DNA from: Streptomyces sp. NBC_00568
GTDB taxonomy: Bacteria > Actinomycetota > Actinomycetes > Streptomycetales > Streptomycetaceae
Length of the DNA stretch: 64,000 nucleotides
Reading direction: 5' to 3'
Assembly: GCF_026341855.1 (NCBI RefSeq)
Contig: NZ_JAPENW010000001.1
Span: 1,922,001 to 1,986,000 of the forward strand
How positions within the stretch are numbered: the stretch's first letter is position 1; every line of letters starts with the position of its first letter. Below the pieces are notes generated by a model. The model worked only from the letters and a program-made list of their open reading frames with translations. It was not told the DNA's origin and did no database searches. The translations under genes and the position numbers were made by a program. Positions 52,220 through 61,023 of the stretch are shown here, in pieces.

Positions 52220-53449
52220 TCAGCCGATGACCGTGTACCCCGCCTCGCGCAGCGCCAGATTCACCTCGGCGCAGTGCTCGGGCCCCTTCGTCTCCAGGTG
52301 CAGCTCGACCTCCACCTCCGTGAGCCCGAGCCGTGGATCGGTCCGTACGTGGCTCACATCGAGGACGTTAGCGTCCGCCACTGACAACACCCCGAGAAGT
52401 GTGGCCAGGGCGCCGGGCCGGTCGGTGAGCCGCAGCGTGACCGCCAGATAGCGGCCGCCCGCCGCCATGCCGTGCCGCAGGATGCGCTGCATCAGCAGCG
52501 GATCCACGTTGCCGCCCGACAGCAGCGCCACCACCGGGCCCTCGAAGGTCCCGGGAGCGCGCAGCAGCGCCGCGACGGAGCTCGCGCCGGCCGGCTCGAC
52601 GACCAGCTTGGCGCGCTCCAGGCACAGCAGCAGCGCGCTGGAGAGGTTGTTCTCGGAGACCGTACGGACCTCGTCGACCAGCTCCTCGACGAGGCGGAAC
52701 GGCACGTCACCGGGGCGGCCGACCTTGATGCCGTCGGCCATCGTGGCCGGGTTCTCGATCGCCACCGGCCGTCCGGCCGCCAGCGAGGGCGGGTACGCCG
52801 CCGCGCCCTCCGCCTGCACCCCGATGATCCGTACGTCCGGACGCAGCGCCTTCACCGCGAGGGCGACGCCCGCCGCCAGCCCGCCGCCGCCGACCCCCAG
52901 CACGATCGTGCGCACCTCGGGGCACTGCTCCAGGATCTCCAGACCGACCGTGCCCTGGCCCGCGATGATGTCGGGGTGGTCGAAGGGATGGATGAACACC
53001 GCGCCCGTCCTCGCCGCGTACTCCTGCGCGGCGGCCAGGGTCTCGTCGACCACCTGCCCGTGCAGCCTCACCTCGGCGCCGTAGTCACGGGTGGCCGCGA
53101 CCTTCGGCAGCGGGGCGCCGGTCGGCATGAACACCGTGGACCGCACGCCGAGCAGCGAGGACGCGAGCGCGACGCCCTGCGCGTGGTTGCCGGCACTCGC
53201 GGCGACGACACCCGCGGCGCGCTCCTCCGGAAGCAGGCCCGCGATCCGCACGTACGCGCCACGCAGCTTGAACGATCCGGTCCGCTGCAGGTTCTCGCAC
53301 TTGAACTGCACCGGCGCGCCCACCAGCTGGGACAGGTACCTGCTGCCCTCCATCGCGGTCACCCGCGACACACCCGTGAGCATCTTCTGCGCGCCGCGTA
53401 CGTCGTCGAGGGTCACGCTGGGAAAGGAGTCAGCCGTGCTGTAGCTCAT
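52220..53449 (-). CDS. Threonine dehydratase with C-terminal ACT domain
   Basis: 409-residue fold-II PLP enzyme that deaminates threonine (and serine) to 2-ketobutyrate. The PLP lysine is in RTGSFKLRGAY, the SAGNHAQGVA motif binds the substrate carboxylate and the glycine loop GVGGGGLAAG the phosphate. Residues about 330-409 form one ACT-like domain (LRLTDRPGALATLLGVL). A single ACT domain fits the shorter TdcB-like/actinobacterial type rather than two-domain IlvA. ATG 53449 is preferred; GTG 53455 is possible. Confidence 0.93.
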   Translation of the reverse strand: MSYSTADSFPSVTLDDVRGAQKMLTGVSRVTAMEGSRYLSQLVGAPVQFKCENLQRTGSFKLRGAYVRIAGLLPEERAAGVVAASAGNHAQGVALASSLLGVRSTVFMPTGAPLPKVAATRDYGAEVRLHGQVVDETLAAAQEYAARTGAVFIHPFDHPDIIAGQGTVGLEILEQCPEVRTIVLGVGGGGLAAGVALAVKALRPDVRIIGVQAEGAAAYPPSLAAGRPVAIENPATMADGIKVGRPGDVPFRLVEELVDEVRTVSENNLSSALLLCLERAKLVVEPAGASSVAALLRAPGTFEGPVVALLSGGNVDPLLMQRILRHGMAAGGRYLAVTLRLTDRPGALATLLGVLSVADANVLDVSHVRTDPRLGLTEVEVELHLETKGPEHCAEVNLALREAGYTVIG

Positions 53450-53596
53450 GACCACCAGTCTCGCAGTTCACGCGGGCGCACTCCCGTGGTGACCACGCTC
53501 CGAGACCAGGTTTGCGCAGCGCCGGTACGGCCCGCGCCCCGGCCGCGTAACCTGTCCCCCAACCCAGCTCCCCACGCATGAATTGAGCCCCCGGCC

Positions 53597-54121
53597 ATGC
53601 CCACAACACCAGAAATGTCGATGGACATGACGACCGTCGGTGACACCGGTCTTCTCGAAGCCCTGCAGCACGAGGTCGCGGTCTTCGCGCGCCGTGCGGA
53701 ACAGACCCGGCTCGGCGGGGTGGGGCAGGTGCGCAACTCCATGGACCGTGCCGCGTACCTGCTGCTCAACCGCCTCGACAAGGAAGGCCCCATGGGCGTC
53801 AAGGCGCTCGCGGCGAGCATGGGGATCGACTCCTCGACCGTCACCCGGCAGGTCGCCCCGCTGGTCGACACCGGGCTCGTCAAGCGCACCTCGCACCCCG
53901 AGGACGGGCGCGCCGTGGTGCTCCAGCTGTCCCCGCGCGGCCAGTCCCGCCTGGACGAAGTGCGCACTTCCCGGCGTCAGTTGATGGCCGAGCTGACACA
54001 CGAATGGGCGCCGGAGGAGCGCGAGGCGTTCTGCGCGCTCCTGACGCGCTTCAACAGCGCTCTCTCCGCCCGCCAGGCGGCCCAGGGCATGCCGGCGCCG
54101 GAGTCCGAACCCGCCTCCTGA
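53597..54121 (+). CDS. MarR-family transcriptional regulator
   Basis: 174-residue cytoplasmic regulator. The winged helix is clear: AAYLLLNRLDKEGPMGVKALAASMGIDSSTVTRQVAPLVDTGLVKR followed by the wing HPEDGRAVVLQLSPRG. Flanking helices form the dimer interface. It is divergent from the threonine dehydratase; its targets are not evident, though it is the regulator nearest to the ABC exporter. Confidence 0.92.
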   Translation: MPTTPEMSMDMTTVGDTGLLEALQHEVAVFARRAEQTRLGGVGQVRNSMDRAAYLLLNRLDKEGPMGVKALAASMGIDSSTVTRQVAPLVDTGLVKRTSHPEDGRAVVLQLSPRGQSRLDEVRTSRRQLMAELTHEWAPEEREAFCALLTRFNSALSARQAAQGMPAPESEPAS

Positions 54122-54329
54122 ACCACGCGGGAACTCCGCGCCGGACCCGGTGTCCTTTGGCCTCCGTGCCCTCCACGTCCTTCCCCGCGCGCGTGCATGT
54201 GCGCCGGGCTCTTGACCGGAAGGCGGCACCTGGCCTCATATGAGACCGGGTCCTCGTCGTACGCGGTGCGACGGGCCGCACGCGGCCGCGGGCCCGTTTC
54301 CTCAGGGTCACCCTCAGGGGGGAGGCGTG

Positions 54330-54827
54330 GTGCGAGAACGGCGTGCGTCCCAAGACATCCGCCGGGCCCGGGAGTTCAAGGCGTTCGTCGCGGGCGCGGC
54401 CGGGCGGCTGCTGCACGCCGCCACGCTGCTCACGGCGGAACCCCGGGACGCCAACCCGCGCGCGCGGAAGCTGCTGACGCTGGCCCTGGCCCATACGTAC
54501 GCCTCCTGGGACCGGCTGCACGGCGAGGACCCCTACGACAGCGCCCGACGGCAGCTGGCGGTGCGCTTCCAGCGCACCGCCTGGCATCAGTACGGCGGCT
54601 TCGGGCGGCTGCGCCCCTCCCCGGACAGCGTCCTGGCCCGCCTCACCCCCCAGGAACGCCTGGTCCTCGTCCTCAGGCTGTACGAGGGGGTCGCCGAGGA
54701 GCAGACGGCGGCCCTGCTCGGCCTTCCCACGGAACGTGTCCGGGTGATCTGCGCCCGGGCCATGGCGACGCTGCTGCACCCGCCGAGCGGCCCGGCGCCC
54801 ACCAGGGTGGAGGTGGCATCGTCATGA
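54330..54827 (+). CDS. Sigma-70 region-4-like protein
   Basis: About 165-residue protein. Its C-terminal half resembles sigma region 4 (LTPQERLVLVLRLYEGVAEEQTAALLGLPTERVRVICARAMATLL); the N-terminal half is helical but a region 2 is not convincing. It is probably an ECF-sigma-like regulator similar to the SigE-family of actinobacteria. GTG 54330 has GGAGG four bases upstream; GTG 54327 is nearly equal. It overlaps the next gene by four bases (ATGA). Confidence 0.75.
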   Translation: MRERRASQDIRRAREFKAFVAGAAGRLLHAATLLTAEPRDANPRARKLLTLALAHTYASWDRLHGEDPYDSARRQLAVRFQRTAWHQYGGFGRLRPSPDSVLARLTPQERLVLVLRLYEGVAEEQTAALLGLPTERVRVICARAMATLLHPPSGPAPTRVEVASS

Positions 54828-55072
54828 ACCTGCCGGACCGCGAGGCGACGGTACGACGGCTGCTGGAGCAGGCCCCGCCCCCGGTGCCGCCCGACCTGTA
54901 CGGCGAGGCCGTACGCCGCGGAGGGCGCATGCTGCGCCGCCGGACGGCGGCCCGGCGGCTGCTGTGGCTGGTGCTGTTCGCCGCGGCCGTGGCCTTCGTC
55001 GTCTGGGCGACGATGGCCCGTCCCTGGGTGGAGCCGCCGTCCGAGACGACTCCACCGCTGACGGGCTGGTGA
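54824..55072 (+). CDS. Small membrane protein coupled to the sigma-like gene
   Basis: 82-residue protein with a cytoplasmic ~45-residue start (NLPDREATVRRLLEQAPPPVPPDL), an arginine-rich border and one membrane helix (about 47-66). Its start overlaps the sigma-like gene stop. Position and topology suggest an anti-sigma-like or modulator role, but no zinc-binding anti-sigma motif is present. Confidence 0.7.
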   Translation: MNLPDREATVRRLLEQAPPPVPPDLYGEAVRRGGRMLRRRTAARRLLWLVLFAAAVAFVVWATMARPWVEPPSETTPPLTGW

Positions 55073-55097
55073 CCGGCCGGACGGACGGTCGCCTCGC

Positions 55098-56252
55098 CTA
55101 GCCCAGGGCCTGCTGAAGGTCCTCGAGCAGGTCGTCGATGTTCTCGATGCCCACGGAGATACGGACGAGGTCGCCGGGAACCTCCAGCGCCGAACCGGCC
55201 ACCGAGGCGTGCGTCATGCGTCCCGGGTGCTCGATCAGCGACTCCACACCGCCCAGCGACTCACCGAGCGTGAACACCTTGGCGCGGTTGCAGACCTCGA
55301 CGGCCGCCTCCTCGCCGCCCGCGACCTGGAACGAGACCATGCCGCCGAACGCCCGCATCTGCTTCGCGGCGGTCTCGTGACCGGGGTGCTCCGGGAGGCC
55401 CGGGTACAGAACCCGCGTCACGCGCGCGTGCCGGGTGAGCATCTCGGCGACCCGGCCCGCGTTCTCGCTGTGCCGGTCCATGCGCACGGAGAGCGTCTTG
55501 GTGCCGCGCAGCACCAGCCAGGAGTCGAAGGGCCCGGCGACCGCGCCCATCGCGTTCTGGTGGTACGCCAGCTCCTCGCCGAGTTCCTGGTCACCGGTGA
55601 TCAGGGCGCCGCCCACGACGTCCGAGTGGCCGCCCATGTACTTGGTCAGGGAGTGCACGACGACGTCCGCGCCGAGCGCCAGCGGCTGCTGGAGGTAGGG
55701 CGTCGCGAAGGTGTTGTCGACGACCAGCCGGGCGCCCGCCTCGCGCGCGATCTGCGCGACCGCGGCGATGTCCGTGATGCCGAGGAGCGGGTTGGACGGC
55801 GTCTCGACCCAGATGACCTTCGTCTTCGGGGTGAGGGCGGCCCGCACCGACTCGAGGTCGCTGGTGTCGGCGACCGACCACTCCACGCCCCACCGGGAGA
55901 CGACCTTCGCGAAGAGCCGGAAGGTCCCGCCGTACGCGTCGTTCGGGATGACCACGTGGTCGCCGGGGCTCAGCAGCGTACGCAACAGGCAGTCCTCGGC
56001 CGCCAGTCCGGACGCGAACGCGAGGCCGCGGCGACCGCCCTCCAGGGCGGCGAGGTTCTCTTCCAGGGCGGTCCTGGTGGGGTTGGCGCTGCGGCTGTAC
56101 TCGTAACCGCCGCGCAGCCCGCCGACGCCGTCCTGCTTGTAGGTCGAGACCTGGTAGATCGGCGGGACGACCGCGCCGGTGAGGGGATCGGCGGTGTTGC
56201 CCGCGTGGATCGCGAGTGTCTCGAAATGCTGACTGATGTGCCTGTCGCTCAT
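55098..56252 (-). CDS. metB: Cystathionine gamma-synthase / gamma-lyase (Cys/Met metabolism PLP enzyme)
   Basis: 384-residue fold-I PLP enzyme. The motifs are YEYSRSANPTRTALE, AFASGLAAEDCLLRTLLSPGDHV, VDNTFATPYLQ and the PLP lysine in VVHSLTKYMGGHSDVVGG; SLGGVESLIEHPGRMTHAS is typical of the family. Sequence alone does not fully separate gamma-synthase from gamma-lyase; MetB-like is the usual call for this actinobacterial group. ATG 56252 is the start; a 23-bp repeat array lies upstream. Confidence 0.92.
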   Translation of the reverse strand: MSDRHISQHFETLAIHAGNTADPLTGAVVPPIYQVSTYKQDGVGGLRGGYEYSRSANPTRTALEENLAALEGGRRGLAFASGLAAEDCLLRTLLSPGDHVVIPNDAYGGTFRLFAKVVSRWGVEWSVADTSDLESVRAALTPKTKVIWVETPSNPLLGITDIAAVAQIAREAGARLVVDNTFATPYLQQPLALGADVVVHSLTKYMGGHSDVVGGALITGDQELGEELAYHQNAMGAVAGPFDSWLVLRGTKTLSVRMDRHSENAGRVAEMLTRHARVTRVLYPGLPEHPGHETAAKQMRAFGGMVSFQVAGGEEAAVEVCNRAKVFTLGESLGGVESLIEHPGRMTHASVAGSALEVPGDLVRISVGIENIDDLLEDLQQALG

Positions 56253-56626
56253 GAGTCCCGAGCGTAGTGCTCCCCAGGCGTTCATGACGGCGCACACCCT
56301 CCCCGGCGACACCGCGCCCCGCCGGGAACCGGCCACGGGCGGCGTCGGACGACCGGTGCCGAGGCCGTGACGGGAGTACGGAGTGGTGAGAGGGGTGGTG
56401 GGAGGAGCGGCGGGAGGAGTGGTGAGGGACCGCTGCCGGGGCCGCGACGGGAACGGCTGCAGACCGATACCGAGGACGTGGTGGGAGAGGAGGACGTGGT
56501 GGGAGCGGTTGTGGGCCCGGTCTGGGACCGGTTGTGGGAAGGGTCTGGGACCGGTTGTGGGCCCGGTCTGGGACCGGTTGTGGGACCGGTTGGCCAATTG
56601 TCGGACCCGTCTGGTTCGCTTGAGGC
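56253..56626. other. Repeat-rich divergent intergenic region
   Basis: This 374-bp gap between metB and the divergent TPR-like gene has no credible gene. The portion 56380-56515 is purine-rich with repeated GTGGGAG and GAGGA words; 56519-56587 is a 23-bp tandem array. Promoters for both flanking genes must lie here, but I cannot place -10/-35 hexamers confidently. Confidence 0.5.
56519..56587. repeat. 23-bp tandem repeat, three copies
   Basis: Units starting GGTCTGGGACCGGTTGTGGG at 56519, 56542 and 56565 are followed by three variable bases; a partial copy (GCGGTTGTGGGCCC) precedes at 56505. In the first and third copies the unit edge forms the palindrome CCGGTC-TGG-GACCGG. It sits about 40 bp upstream of the gene starting at 56627. 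Confidence 0.8.
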
Positions 56627-57745
56627 ATGGAGATTCTCTGGGTCCTGATGGCGCTGGCCATGTTCAGCCTGGTCCTGCTGCCGGTGTTCCGGCGCAGGCG
56701 CACCGGTGTACAGCTGGTCTCGCCCGGGGACCCGGACGCCGCGGACCCGGCGAACTACGGGTTCCTGCGGCAGGAGGAGCTGGACATCCGCATGCCGGGC
56801 CCGGACGCGGATCTGCTGAACGTCCTGGACGTGGTGCAGCAGACCCAGGACTACCGCGCGGCCTCGCAGCTGCTGGCCGGCACGGAGACCGAGGGAGAGA
56901 CCCGCTGGCAGCGGGTCCAGGCCTTCGCGGGGGCCGCGTCGCTGGAGCTTCAGCAGCGCCCCGGCGGGGTCAGCGAGACACCCGGCGGGCAGTGGCTGCG
57001 GGTGTGGCGCGCCGAGGCCCCCAAGGACGCGGGCGGCGCGGCGGTGCACGCCGAGTTCCTGGTGCAGCAGGCCTGGCGGACGTCGACGCCGGGGACCGAC
57101 GACTTCCGGATCATCATGGAGGAGGCGCGGGCCGCGTGCGGCGAGGCGGCGCTGCTGTCCCCCGGTGACCCGATCCCGTACATCGTCGAACTGTCGGTGG
57201 CCCGTGGACTGGCCTACTCCCAGCCGGAGTTCGAGAAGCTCTGGCTGAAGATCCTGGACCGCGCGCCCTCCCACATGGGCGCGCATCTGGCGGCCCTGCA
57301 CTACTGGTGCGAGAAGTGGCACGGCTCGCGGGAGACGGCGTACGCGTTCGCGGAGGCCGCGGCGGCACGCGCACCGCAGGGCTCCCTCCTCGCGGCGATG
57401 CCGCTCTTCGCGGTCTTCGAGCACCTCCCCGAGGTGAACCTGGTCCGCAGCTTCTACCAGAGCGAGGTCGTGACCAAGGCCGTCCACGGCGCGCTGTACG
57501 CGGTCCACGCGGCCCGCCCCGACGACCCGATGCTCGCCCACGTCCGCCACCTGCTGGTCTTCTTCCTCGTCCGCGGCGAGCGCTGGTCCGAGGCGATGAA
57601 CCAGCTGGTGCACGTCGACGGCCACGTCGGCGCCCTGCCCTGGACGCTGACCCACGATCCGGCCGCGGACTACGCGATATACCGCGCCCTGGCGGTGGCC
57701 GGCTACGAGGCGAACGGCGGAAACCCGGCGACGCTGTCGCACTGA
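56627..57745 (+). CDS. Membrane-anchored helical-repeat protein of unknown function
   Basis: 372-residue protein with an N-terminal membrane helix (about 2-21) and arginine border (FRRRRTG), then an all-helical cytoplasmic body with TPR-like pairs (about 65-360), for example RAPSHMGAHLAALHYWCEKWHGSRETAYAFAEAAAARAP and RGERWSEAMNQLVHVDG. No catalytic motif is visible. ATG 56627 is the first start after the repeat array. Confidence 0.8.
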   Translation: MEILWVLMALAMFSLVLLPVFRRRRTGVQLVSPGDPDAADPANYGFLRQEELDIRMPGPDADLLNVLDVVQQTQDYRAASQLLAGTETEGETRWQRVQAFAGAASLELQQRPGGVSETPGGQWLRVWRAEAPKDAGGAAVHAEFLVQQAWRTSTPGTDDFRIIMEEARAACGEAALLSPGDPIPYIVELSVARGLAYSQPEFEKLWLKILDRAPSHMGAHLAALHYWCEKWHGSRETAYAFAEAAAARAPQGSLLAAMPLFAVFEHLPEVNLVRSFYQSEVVTKAVHGALYAVHAARPDDPMLAHVRHLLVFFLVRGERWSEAMNQLVHVDGHVGALPWTLTHDPAADYAIYRALAVAGYEANGGNPATLSH

Positions 57746-57970
57746 GCGGGCGACGAACGCACGCGTGAAGGCGCCCCTCTCCGGCGGGCCGGGCGAGGGG
57801 CCCCCTTCGGAATGCCTGTCCACGCAGCCGCGTTGGAGGCAAGTGACGCCGCACCCACCCCTCCCACCACGGCCCCGGGCCATGGTGCCCGGGGGGTGCT
57901 GATGTGCCGGTGTCCCCGAGCCTCTGGCCCCGAGGCCCGTGCTGGTGTCCTCGCACCCCGTGGAGAGCGC

Positions 57971-58687
57971 ATGTTCCTGTACAGCCGTACGCCTCAGCTC
58001 CCGACCGCCGAGCAGGCGCTGCTCGGCCGCCCCGAACCGATCTTCACGCTCCCCGACCGGCACACCGTCCTCGGTACGCCGCTGCGCGGTCCCTACCCCG
58101 ACGGCCTGGAGGTCGCCGATTTCGGCATGGGCTGTTTCTGGGGCGCCGAGCGCGCGTTCTGGCAGCTCCCGGCGGGGGTGTACACGACGCTGGTCGGCTA
58201 CCAGGGCGGCTTCACCGAGCACCCGGCGTACGAAGAGGTCTGCTCCGGCCTGACCGGCCACACCGAGGTGGTCCGTGTGGTCCACGACCCCGAGCTGATC
58301 ACGTACGAGCGGCTCCTCCAGGTCTTCTGGGAGTCCCACAACCCGACCCAGGGCTTCCGCCAGGGCAACGACGTGGGCACCCAGTACCGCTCCGCCGTCC
58401 ACACCCACACCCCGGCCCAGGCCCAGTCGGCGACCGCCTCCCGCGAGGCCTACCAGAAGGTCCTCACACGGTCCGGCCACGGCACGATCACCACAGAGAT
58501 CCTCCCCGCGGAAACCCGCCCCTTCTACCCGGCGGAGGGCTACCACCAGCAGTATCTTTCGGGCAGCAAAAACCCGGACGGGTACTGCGGGCTGGGCGGA
58601 ACGGGGGTCAAGCTGAGTACCCCGTTCGGGACCAACTGGGGTGTGTCGTGCCCGACGGGTCTCACGCCGGCTCCGACCGAGAACTGA
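57971..58687 (+). CDS. msrA: Peptide methionine-S-sulfoxide reductase MsrA
   Basis: 238-residue cytoplasmic enzyme reducing the S-epimer of methionine sulfoxide. The active-site motif GCFWG has the catalytic Cys55; the rest is typical ([53 protein letters not shown]). A C-terminal cysteine pair region (DGYCGLGG and WGVSCPTG) holds the recycling cysteines. ATG 57971 has GGAGAG upstream. The N-terminal ~45-residue extension is usual in actinobacterial MsrA. Confidence 0.96.
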   Translation: MFLYSRTPQLPTAEQALLGRPEPIFTLPDRHTVLGTPLRGPYPDGLEVADFGMGCFWGAERAFWQLPAGVYTTLVGYQGGFTEHPAYEEVCSGLTGHTEVVRVVHDPELITYERLLQVFWESHNPTQGFRQGNDVGTQYRSAVHTHTPAQAQSATASREAYQKVLTRSGHGTITTEILPAETRPFYPAEGYHQQYLSGSKNPDGYCGLGGTGVKLSTPFGTNWGVSCPTGLTPAPTEN

Positions 58688-59239
58688 AGCGGCCGTCTCC
58701 AGAAGGGCAGTTGACGGCACGCGTCGACTGCGCCATCTGACCGCAGATGGACACGGCCATACAAATCGGCCCGACTGGAAAGAAGTTGCTGCCTCTGACG
58801 GTCAAGAACGCCGCCGGCGCCGAGCGGTCACAGCCACTGACGTGGACAGGGCACTCGATCGGGTGATTGATGCCCCGGCGGGGGCGAGCGAGGACGAGGT
58901 GGCGGCTGCACTGGCTGCGGTGGGCGCTTCGCGTCCTCGCCTTCCTGCGCCGCCCGTCTCGTCCCGGACTCCGCTGCCGGGCCCTGGAAGCGCTTCACAG
59001 ATCGTCTCCGAGGTGGAGGGGGTCTGAGGGGCGTTCGAGGCGTCTGAAGGATCGAGCGACACGGTGATCCCCCTCTCCGACCGGGAGGGGGATCAATCAG
59101 TTGGTCCGCGTTTTCCTACGCGGAGGTCTAAAGGGCCCGCCTTCGCCGGGACTCCCTTGACGCCGGACAGTGCCCACCGGCCTTGCTCGTTGAGTCGGCA
59201 ACGATGCAGCCAAACCCGCCCATGACTGGAGGAGTCTGG
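58688..59239. other. 552-bp gap with no supported gene
   Basis: No reading frame here has convincing start, length and codon bias. A 39-codon frame (58747-58866, MDTAIQIGPTGKKLLPLTV) and an overlapping frame (to 59027, with ASEDEVAAALAAVGAS) read like protein fragments but match nothing I recognise. A hairpin, TGATCCCCCTC (59065-59075) / GAGGGGGATCA (59085-59095), could terminate transcription. This gap marks the transition from core-like genes to the accessory segment. Confidence 0.4.
59065..59095. terminator. Possible bidirectional terminator before the accessory segment
   Basis: An 11-bp perfect stem (59065-59075 with 59085-59095) and 9-base loop lies about 145 bp beyond the TauD-like stop. 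No clear T-run on either strand. Confidence 0.5.
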
Positions 59240-60163
59240 TCAGGAGAGCGGGACGCCGGCGATGGCGATGCGCTCCATGACACGGCGCCGCGGGAAGTAG
59301 TCGCTGATCGCGTAGTGCTGGGTGGCGATGTTGTCCCACACGGCGACCGAGCCCGGCTGCCAGCGGAACCGCACCTGGTACTCGGGGATGCGGGCCTGGA
59401 GGACGAGCTCGTTGAGCAGTTCGCGGCTCTCCACGTCCGACAGGCCGACGATCCGGGTCGTGAAGGGCTCGTTGACGTAGAGCACCTTGCGGCCCGTGCG
59501 CGGGTGGTGGACGACCACCGGGTGTTCGACGGGCGGCAGGTTCTCGCGGTGTCCCGCGATCTGGCTCTCGGTCATCAGCAGGCCGTGGCTCACAACCCAG
59601 TCGTGCACGGCGGTGAGTCCTTCGATGCGGGCCTTCATGGACTCGGTGAGGTTGTCGTAGGCGGCCGCCATGTCCGCCCACATGGTGTCGCCGCCGGCGG
59701 GCGGTACTTCGACGGCGCGCAGGACGGAGCCGAGTGCCGGCGCGGCCATGAACGAGTGGTCGCTGTGCCAGATGTTCTCCGTGCCCATGAGCATGTCGTC
59801 CTTGGCCAGGCGGGTGACCTCGTTGGTGTCGCCCTTGGGGAAGAAGGGGTTCGGTTCCGGCTCGCCCCACAGACCGGAGAACGCGAGCTGGGACTGCGGG
59901 TCGAAGGCGTCCTGGCCGCGGAAGAAGAGCACCTTCCATTCCAGCAGGGCCTGTCGGATCTCCTCCGCGACGTCCTCGCCGATCGGGAGTGAGAGGTCGA
60001 CGCCTTCCACCTCGGCGCCGATGTGCGGGGTGAGCGGGCAGATGTCCAGGAGCCGGTAGTCGGGCTGGGCCATGCCGGGCGTGATGCGGTCGAGCGTGCG
60101 CTTGCCGTAGTGCATCAGTGGCTTGTCGAGCGCGGGGGCGGGGGTGGTGACGACGCTGTCCAT
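59240..60163 (-). CDS. TauD/TfdA-family Fe(II)/2-oxoglutarate dioxygenase
   Basis: 307-residue cytoplasmic oxygenase. The iron facial triad is visible: His and Asp in WHSDHSF and the distal His in TQHYAISDYFP; the 2-oxoglutarate-binding arginine is in the RRRVMERIAI segment. Members hydroxylate taurine, alkyl sulfates, 2,4-D and similar acids, releasing sulfite or an aldehyde; the substrate here is unknown. ATG 60163 follows CGGAGGA. An operator-like palindrome lies directly upstream (60186-60210). Confidence 0.93.
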   Translation of the reverse strand: MDSVVTTPAPALDKPLMHYGKRTLDRITPGMAQPDYRLLDICPLTPHIGAEVEGVDLSLPIGEDVAEEIRQALLEWKVLFFRGQDAFDPQSQLAFSGLWGEPEPNPFFPKGDTNEVTRLAKDDMLMGTENIWHSDHSFMAAPALGSVLRAVEVPPAGGDTMWADMAAAYDNLTESMKARIEGLTAVHDWVVSHGLLMTESQIAGHRENLPPVEHPVVVHHPRTGRKVLYVNEPFTTRIVGLSDVESRELLNELVLQARIPEYQVRFRWQPGSVAVWDNIATQHYAISDYFPRRRVMERIAIAGVPLS

Positions 60164-60185
60164 GAGTCCTCCGTAGCGAGCCGGA

Positions 60186-60210
60186 ATATCGTTACCGGCA
60201 GTATCGTTAT
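60186..60210. promoter_or_regulatory. Operator-like palindrome upstream of the dioxygenase
   Basis: A 25-bp imperfect palindrome: half ATATCGTTAC, centre CGG..., half CAGTATCGTTAT, with the repeated core TATCGTTA. A related site (61830-61854, reversed orientation) precedes the crotonase gene, sharing TAACG, ACTGCC and GTAACG blocks. The TetR gene between them is the likely regulator. Confidence 0.6.
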
Positions 60211-60276
60211 TGAGGCGGAGGGAGGCAAGGACCTGGCGGCAGGAAAATTGAGGCGGAATCCGTGGCCGGGAGGCCG

Positions 60277-60879
60277 TCAGTGAGTCGAGCCGACAGCGCG
60301 GGCGACGAGGTCCACCAGCGCGTCCACGAACCGTGCGTCGGGCAGCTCCTGCTCGCCGACCAGCCGGAAGAGCAGCGGGGCGGCCACCAGCGTGGCCGTG
60401 GCCCGGACATCGGTGTCGGGCGCCACGTCGCCGCGGGCGATCCCGCGCTCGAGGATGCGCCTCGTCTCGCCCATGATCCGCTCGGTGTACTCCGAGTACT
60501 GGCCCCCTGCCGTGCCAGTCTCGGCCGCCGCTCCGATCAGGCCGGAGATCAGCCGGTCGGACCCCGGCAGCCGGTATGCCTCCAGGCGGGCGGTGAGTAC
60601 GAAGTGGAGCTCGGCGCGGAAGTCGCCCAGATCGGGCACCGCGAGGACGCCGAAGCGGGTTTCGGCAGCAGCGATGATCAGATCCTGCTTGGTGGGCCAT
60701 CGCCGGTAGATGGCAGGCTTGCTCACCGCGGCCCGTGCGGCAACGGCGTCCATCATGACCGCCCCGATGCCCTCCTCGGTGACCAGGCCGACGACGGCTT
60801 CCAGGACCGCCCCGGTGACCCGCTCCTCCCGCGGCCGCCCCGGTGTCCGCTCCGTAGCGCGCGACTGTCTACCCACCAT
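60277..60879 (-). CDS. TetR-family regulator of the dioxygenase/crotonase genes
   Basis: 200-residue regulator starting at ATG 60879. The HTH is at about residues 20-65 (VTGAVLEAVVGLVTEEGIGAVMMDAVAARAAVSKPAIYRRWPTKQDLI), followed by a TetR_C-type helical ligand domain (YSEYTERIMGETRRILERGIARGDVAPDTDV). It lies between the crotonase and dioxygenase genes on the same strand, and both have a related palindrome upstream. Confidence 0.93.
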   Translation of the reverse strand: MVGRQSRATERTPGRPREERVTGAVLEAVVGLVTEEGIGAVMMDAVAARAAVSKPAIYRRWPTKQDLIIAAAETRFGVLAVPDLGDFRAELHFVLTARLEAYRLPGSDRLISGLIGAAAETGTAGGQYSEYTERIMGETRRILERGIARGDVAPDTDVRATATLVAAPLLFRLVGEQELPDARFVDALVDLVARAVGSTH

Positions 60880-61023
60880 GCACCGAGCCTACGATCTCCA
60901 CGGGACCATGCGGTCCACCAGGAGGTATGGGGCGGTCGAACCGCGGGACGAAGCAGGAGGGCGATGCGCCCGAGGCGGCGGGGCCATCGCCCTCCTCCCT
61001 GCCGCCTCGCGAACCATTCGTGT

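Noticed and set aside
56517..56587. DasR (dre) sites in the 23-bp array
   Set aside because: The core GGTC-TGG-GACC has a three-base centre, whereas dre needs GGTC-TA-GACC spacing of two; the flanking gene roles also do not fit.
58747..58866. 39-codon frame after msrA
   Set aside because: It reads plausibly for a short distance but lacks a binding site, length and family match; reported only as part of an unassigned gap.
59106..59123. Short CCGCG/CGCGG hairpin as an attachment site or tRNA end
   Set aside because: Five base pairs only; no cloverleaf, no integrase and no duplicated flank were seen.
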